A stretch of DNA of 64,000 bases from Paraburkholderia sp. BCC1885 (GTDB lineage: Bacteria; Pseudomonadota; Gammaproteobacteria; Burkholderiales; Burkholderiaceae), in NCBI RefSeq assembly GCF_900996235.1, contig NZ_CAAJGM010000208.1, positions 1 to 64,000 on the forward strand. The letters are read 5' to 3'. Position numbers and translations under genes: made by a program. Positions 60,480 through 64,000 of the stretch are shown in pieces. Each line of letters begins with the position of its first letter. The first letter of the stretch is position 1. The notes beneath the pieces are model-generated. The model was not told the origin of the DNA and did not search any database. It saw only the letters and a program-made list of their open reading frames with translations.

Positions 60480-61292
60480 TCAACCTGTTCCCATAGGTTT
60501 TTGGGAGATGCGTTGCGGGTCCTGGCGTCGATCCCAGCTGTAGATGATGAGTTCCGTGCGACGCACACTGCTGCCCCGCCCGCCTGCCGTATATCTGACG
60601 TCGACCGTTTCCTGCGGGAAGTCCGTAAAAAGCCGCCTCATCTCCGGGTGGTCATTCAGGCTCACGATGGCACGTCCCTTGAGCCGTTTCAGAATCTCGG
60701 CCATCTGGCCATATTCCTCGAAAGCAAAGGGCCGACTGTAGCCCCCGGTTTCCCAGAAAGGAGGGTCAAGATACATGAAAGTATGGGCCCGATCGTACTT
60801 AGCCACGCAGGTCTGCCAGTCGAGGTTTTCGACATAAGCGCCCGAGAGCCGCAGGTGCGCGGCCGACAGCGTTTCTTCGAGCCTCAGCAGGTTAAGGCTC
60901 GGTGGACTGGTGGTCCTCGTGCCGAACGTGCGGCTCTTCACGCGACCGCCAAAGCCGTTCGTCTGCAGGTAGTAAAAACGCGCCGCGCGCTGGATATCGG
61001 TCAACGTATGGGTCGGCGTGTCGCTGAGCCATCCGAAAACCTGCCGGCTGCTGAGCGCCCAGCGAAACTGCCTCACAAACTCTTCCAGGTGATGCTGAAC
61101 CACACGATAAAGGTTGATTACGTCACCGTCCAGGTCATTCAGGACTTCCACCTTGGCGGGCTCGCGCAGAAAGAACAACGCGGCGGCTCCCGCGAATACC
61201 TCAACGTAGCAGCTGTGCTCCGGGAAGCGCGACAACAGGATCGGCGCGAGACGGCGCTTGCCGCCGATCCACGGAAAAATCGGTTGTGCCAT
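60480..61292 (-). CDS. D12-class DNA adenine methyltransferase
   Basis: The 270-residue enzyme has the Dam/D12-class layout: PIFPWIGGKRRLAP (AdoMet motif X), YVEVFAGAAALFF (motif I), LNDLDGDVINLYRVV, and the catalytic DPPFW (motif IV, DPPY-type). It methylates adenine in a short recognition sequence I cannot predict. No endonuclease gene is adjacent, so it is an orphan of plasmid or phage type, perhaps protecting the element in new hosts. Start ATG 61292 with GAGGATGAGC upstream. Confidence 0.88.
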   Translation of the reverse strand: MAQPIFPWIGGKRRLAPILLSRFPEHSCYVEVFAGAAALFFLREPAKVEVLNDLDGDVINLYRVVQHHLEEFVRQFRWALSSRQVFGWLSDTPTHTLTDIQRAARFYYLQTNGFGGRVKSRTFGTRTTSPPSLNLLRLEETLSAAHLRLSGAYVENLDWQTCVAKYDRAHTFMYLDPPFWETGGYSRPFAFEEYGQMAEILKRLKGRAIVSLNDHPEMRRLFTDFPQETVDVRYTAGGRGSSVRRTELIIYSWDRRQDPQRISQKPMGTG

Positions 61293-61314
61293 AAGCTCAT
61301 CCTCCTGCAGGGGT

Positions 61315-62379
61315 TCAACGCTGCGGATCGGACTCAACCCGACCTGGGTCCGGCTCGACGGGGCGCGGCGCATCTGCCCTGTCCGCACCGGGGTCATGCC
61401 GTGGATCGCTGCGCTTCGGTGGCCGCCCGCGAGCTTCCTCTGGCAGCGGCACGGATGCTTCACGCACGATTGCCATCCTTCTCACGAAGTCCGCCACATC
61501 AATCGCGAGGCGACGATCCTGCGCACTCGAAGACCCTGCCAGTGCCTGTCCGATTTCCCGCCATGCGACGAGTGCCCCTTCGTGCGCGCCGAGCATGGCC
61601 GTTCGATCGGCGTCATCGCGTTCGACGGCACGCTGGTCATATTCCGGCACCACACCACGTGCACGCATGTGCACCACCGCCTGCTTCGGATAGCGGTGTG
61701 TCACGCCGCGCGTGCGCCGCGGTGTCGCATTCGCGTCCACGCCGTGTTTGCGCAACTGCGCAGCGAAGGTCTCGCGCCACCCTTGCAGATCCGCCTTGCG
61801 CGGATTCAGTCGCCGGCCATCGCCGCCCCTCGCCTGCACGCTCAGATGCACATGCGGATGCGCCTCGTCGTTATGGGCCGCGAACACATAGGCATGGTTG
61901 TCGCCGAATTCGATACGCGCGAACTCACGTGCCGCGTCGCGCACCGCCTGGCGGTCCGTTCCAGGCGGCATTGACAGCAGGATATTGAAGGTTTCGCGGC
62001 GCCGGCTTTCAGCGGGAATACCCCAGCCGCCCCGGCGCCATTCCTCGACCAGATCGCCCAGCGCACCGGCACCAGAAATCGACTGGCCGTCCTGGTCTTC
62101 CAGCTCGACCTTGCCGTTGCGCGAGATATAGTCCAGATGGCGCCGAATGGCCCCGATCCCGTTACTGCCACTGGCCTTATTGGTGATCTTGACCATCACC
62201 TCGGGCACACGGCGAACCGTGCGTGCCAGTTCCGCGCGCAACCGCGCGGCGTCCTGCGCACCCGCAGATAACTTCGCACCACCCATGCGTGGTGCACGAC
62301 GCCGGCGCAGCGGCTCGTAGAAGAGGCGGTCGCCCCAGTTCAGCAGCACGCCGTCGATAAAGCGTTTGGGAAACGGCAT
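61315..62379 (-). CDS. Relaxase / mobilisation nuclease
   Basis: The 354-residue protein has KITNKASGSNGIGAIRRHLDYISRNGKVELED near the N-terminus. The metal-binding histidine motif is AAHNDEAHPHVHLSVQ (HPHVH). A positively charged C-terminus follows. These are hallmarks of MOB-type HUH relaxases that nick oriT and pilot DNA transfer. It directly follows a MobC-like gene. Start at ATG 62379; a start at 62394 would overlap the previous stop. oriT is probably upstream of the accessory gene, outside the window. Confidence 0.88.
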   Translation of the reverse strand: MPFPKRFIDGVLLNWGDRLFYEPLRRRRAPRMGGAKLSAGAQDAARLRAELARTVRRVPEVMVKITNKASGSNGIGAIRRHLDYISRNGKVELEDQDGQSISGAGALGDLVEEWRRGGWGIPAESRRRETFNILLSMPPGTDRQAVRDAAREFARIEFGDNHAYVFAAHNDEAHPHVHLSVQARGGDGRRLNPRKADLQGWRETFAAQLRKHGVDANATPRRTRGVTHRYPKQAVVHMRARGVVPEYDQRAVERDDADRTAMLGAHEGALVAWREIGQALAGSSSAQDRRLAIDVADFVRRMAIVREASVPLPEEARGRPPKRSDPRHDPGADRADAPRPVEPDPGRVESDPQR

Positions 62380-62381
62380 GA

Positions 62382-62975
62382 TCAGCGACTCCACCGTGCG
62401 ACATTCGCGCGGATGAGTCCACCCACGCGGTCGAGATGGCGGTCCACGTCCGCTCTCAGCGCATCCAGCGCGTCCAACGTGCCCAGCCTCTGACCTGCGG
62501 ATCTGTCCGGTGCCATATTCAGGGCGCGTGCTATCTGGTTCAGGTTGCGGCCAAGCGCCGCCAGTTGGTGGTTGGAGTCCGCCAGCACCGTCAGTTCACG
62601 ATCGCCGAACTGGGGCTCTCCGGTGATCTGCGCCCGGATCGCCGCCACGATCCAGCGGTTCACTGACATGCCGGCCTGCTGCGAAACTTTCTCCACGGCA
62701 TCGAACTCCGCCGCGCTCAGACGGACTTCCACCCGCAGGCGCGGACCACTGTCATCGACGGGCAGCGCGACTCTTGCAGACTGGTCGGTGACTGCGAGTT
62801 GCCCGAGCGCGTCCAATATCAGTTGTCGAAGACGCCCCGCGGATGCGATCCCGGTGGATCGGCAATAGTCATCCCATCGCGGCTTTAACGCCCCCAGCTC
62901 GATCGAGACGCGCGCGCGTGGTCGCCGGACCAAAGCCCGGGAAGCGCCCACATTCGGATTCGCGTCCATCGTCAC
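62382..62975 (-). CDS. MobC-like relaxosome accessory protein
   Basis: The 197-residue protein contains the MobC core: LRVEVRLSAAEFDAVEKVSQQAGMSVNRWIVAAIRAQI (ribbon-helix-helix-like DNA binding) and LADSNHQLAALGRNLNQIARALN (the conserved GxNLNQIA helix). MobC proteins melt DNA near oriT for the relaxase. The start overlaps the stop of the upstream gene by 4 bases (ATGA), and the relaxase follows within 2 bases, so the three are one operon. Confidence 0.88.
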   Translation of the reverse strand: MTMDANPNVGASRALVRRPRARVSIELGALKPRWDDYCRSTGIASAGRLRQLILDALGQLAVTDQSARVALPVDDSGPRLRVEVRLSAAEFDAVEKVSQQAGMSVNRWIVAAIRAQITGEPQFGDRELTVLADSNHQLAALGRNLNQIARALNMAPDRSAGQRLGTLDALDALRADVDRHLDRVGGLIRANVARWSR

Positions 62976-64000
62976 AGCCCCGGCATGGAGCGATCGGAGG
63001 CAGCCGGCGCGCGCTCCCTGTCCCGCGTGCGCTGCGGTTCCGCCTTGCGCACCGTGCGCGCACGTTCTGACGGCGCCTTGGGATCGAAGGCGCGAGGCGC
63101 GGGCACCGTGACGCCCTGCGACGCCAGGGTATCCAGCACGCGGCCGGCCCGGGCCTGGACCTTGGCGACCGACTTCTCGCTGAAGCCCTGCTCCCGCATT
63201 GCCGCCATGATCACCGCAAGCTGCAGCGCCCTGTCGACGGCTGGTGGGTCGCTGCCTTCGGGCACCGGCGGGCCACCCGCCCTGTCACCCTCCTTGCCCC
63301 TGCGCTGGACTGTGCCATCACGCATCCGGCCAGCGGCAACCCGCGTCACATCGGGCGCATCGTCGCCCGCGTCGCCAATATCGGCCTCGCGATCCGGTAC
63401 CGGTTGTGCGCCCTGCGGTGCGTCCCTGGGTGCGTCCCTCGTCGTCGTACGTTCGAGCACATCGACCCGCCACGTGTTGCGATAAACCTCCTTTTCCTCG
63501 ACATCGACCACCTTGCCTGCGGCATCCCGCACCGGAATTTCCACGGTGACCCAGCGCTTGCCAAGATTCTCCAGCGACACCGTATCGCCAATGTTGGCGT
63601 TGCTCTCTTCGATCGCCCGCTCGAGATCCACGCCCCATACGATGCGCTCCTTGCCTGTCCGGTTGAGGACCACCGCGTAATATGAGTCGCTGTTTTCACG
63701 ATCGTTCTGATACGGCGCCGGACCGTGATCCAGCAACTGGCCGACGCGCACGGTTTCCCGCGCCTGCCGCTCCGCATCGACCGCATCCCGCCCCTCACGG
63801 CTGACCGGCCGCACCGCGTCCAGCGGATCCTGCGGTGCCGGCATCGGCGCCGGCGGCTGCACAGAAGGCCTGCGCTCCTGTCGCGCCCCTCGAGATGGCC
63901 CGCGAGGCGACCCGGTCGGCACAGGCATGGGACCCGGCGCATCCGGAGCGGGCTCACGCGGGTAGCGGCTGTCGGTCTGCGCGCCACGTGGCTGACTCGC
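62972..64000 (-). CDS. Partial conjugation-associated protein, runs off the window
   Basis: The frame is open to the right window edge, so the true start lies outside. The visible part has a Pro/Arg-rich linker. A compact domain follows: RVGQLLDHGPAPYQNDRENSDSYYAVVL, ERIVWGVDLERAIEESNANIGDTVSLE and WVTVEIPVRDAAGKVVDVEEKEVYRNTW. Such domains are frequent in large plasmid relaxase and TraI/ArdC-like accessory proteins. The C-terminal part is charged and ends with AASDRSMPGL. Coupled to mobC. Confidence 0.7.
   Translation of the reverse strand, partial: ASQPRGAQTDSRYPREPAPDAPGPMPVPTGSPRGPSRGARQERRPSVQPPAPMPAPQDPLDAVRPVSREGRDAVDAERQARETVRVGQLLDHGPAPYQNDRENSDSYYAVVLNRTGKERIVWGVDLERAIEESNANIGDTVSLENLGKRWVTVEIPVRDAAGKVVDVEEKEVYRNTWRVDVLERTTTRDAPRDAPQGAQPVPDREADIGDAGDDAPDVTRVAAGRMRDGTVQRRGKEGDRAGGPPVPEGSDPPAVDRALQLAVIMAAMREQGFSEKSVAKVQARAGRVLDTLASQGVTVPAPRAFDPKAPSERARTVRKAEPQRTRDRERAPAASDRSMPGL

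Noticed and set aside
60414..61988. 524-codon open frame opposite the methylase and relaxase
   Set aside because: Shadow frame rich in Arg, Pro and His; the minus strand carries clear enzyme motifs.
1..64000. CRISPR arrays, tRNA and rRNA genes
   Set aside because: No regularly spaced repeats and no cloverleaf or rRNA-like sequence were noticed on reading through; a dedicated scan was not possible.

Overview
The window reads as accessory DNA (plasmid, chromid or a large genomic island) of a Burkholderiaceae bacterium, most likely Paraburkholderia, Caballeronia or Burkholderia. Grounds are the high GC content, a Burkholderia-type trimeric porin, an H-NS protein with the Burkholderiales-type C-terminal motif, and plasmid transfer genes. 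I see no rRNA, tRNA or CRISPR array. Family assignments come from reading motifs; no database search was run.

Layout. (1) 0.1-9.6 kb: a catabolic cluster with a RidA protein, a cysteine hydrolase, an aromatic-acid-type MFS carrier, a porin, a Rieske oxygenase, an Asp/Glu racemase-fold enzyme, a LigJ-like hydratase, an SDR and an IclR regulator. A near-consensus IclR-type box lies between porin and oxygenase. (2) 9.6-23.3 kb: a patchwork of oxidoreductase genes (three SDR or AKR clusters, one Gfo/Idh/MocA) with AraC and LysR regulators and a vapBC-type pair with a perfect operator palindrome. It is littered with remnants: LysR, relaxase, etfA and a small membrane protein. (3) 23.3-27.4 kb: a wrecked plasmid backbone where deletions created two in-frame chimeras, parA::virB4 and virB6::virB11, followed by AlpA-like and coiled-coil genes. 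(4) 27.6-31.3 kb: a sulfur operon with a cysteine desulfurase fused to a DUF442 sulfurtransferase-like domain, a persulfide-dioxygenase-like MBL protein and a TauE/SafE exporter, next to an Lrp gene broken by an amber codon. (5) 31.3-34.3 kb: an IS256-family element with an intact 8-bp target duplication, itself split by an IS110-family element. (6) 34.6-53.4 kb: the most interesting region. It holds ABC exporter-FecR-FecI on the minus strand, then Lrp, TonB-ExbB-ExbD-TldE-TldD-TonB receptor with STN domain-BacA/YddA-type ABC transporter-thioredoxin-thioredoxin fusion-unknown protein on the plus strand, and a convergent AAA+ ATPase gene with a possible 59-aa ORF at its end. (7) 53.4-55.7 kb: transposase debris and a complete IS4-family element. 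(8) 56-64 kb: decayed toxin genes, an amber-truncated H-NS gene, an orphan adenine methylase and a MobC-relaxase mobilisation module running off the window.

How it fits together. Region 6 looks like a self-contained pathway for a peptide-like ligand: outer-membrane uptake powered by its own TonB-ExbBD, inner-membrane transport by a peptide-type ABC transporter, proteolysis by TldD/TldE, disulfide handling by two thioredoxins, and cell-surface signalling control through the STN domain, FecR and FecI. The ligand and any precursor gene are unknown. Region 4 looks like persulfide and sulfite handling. The rest is cargo in various stages of decay, with at least five premature in-frame stops in otherwise recognisable genes.
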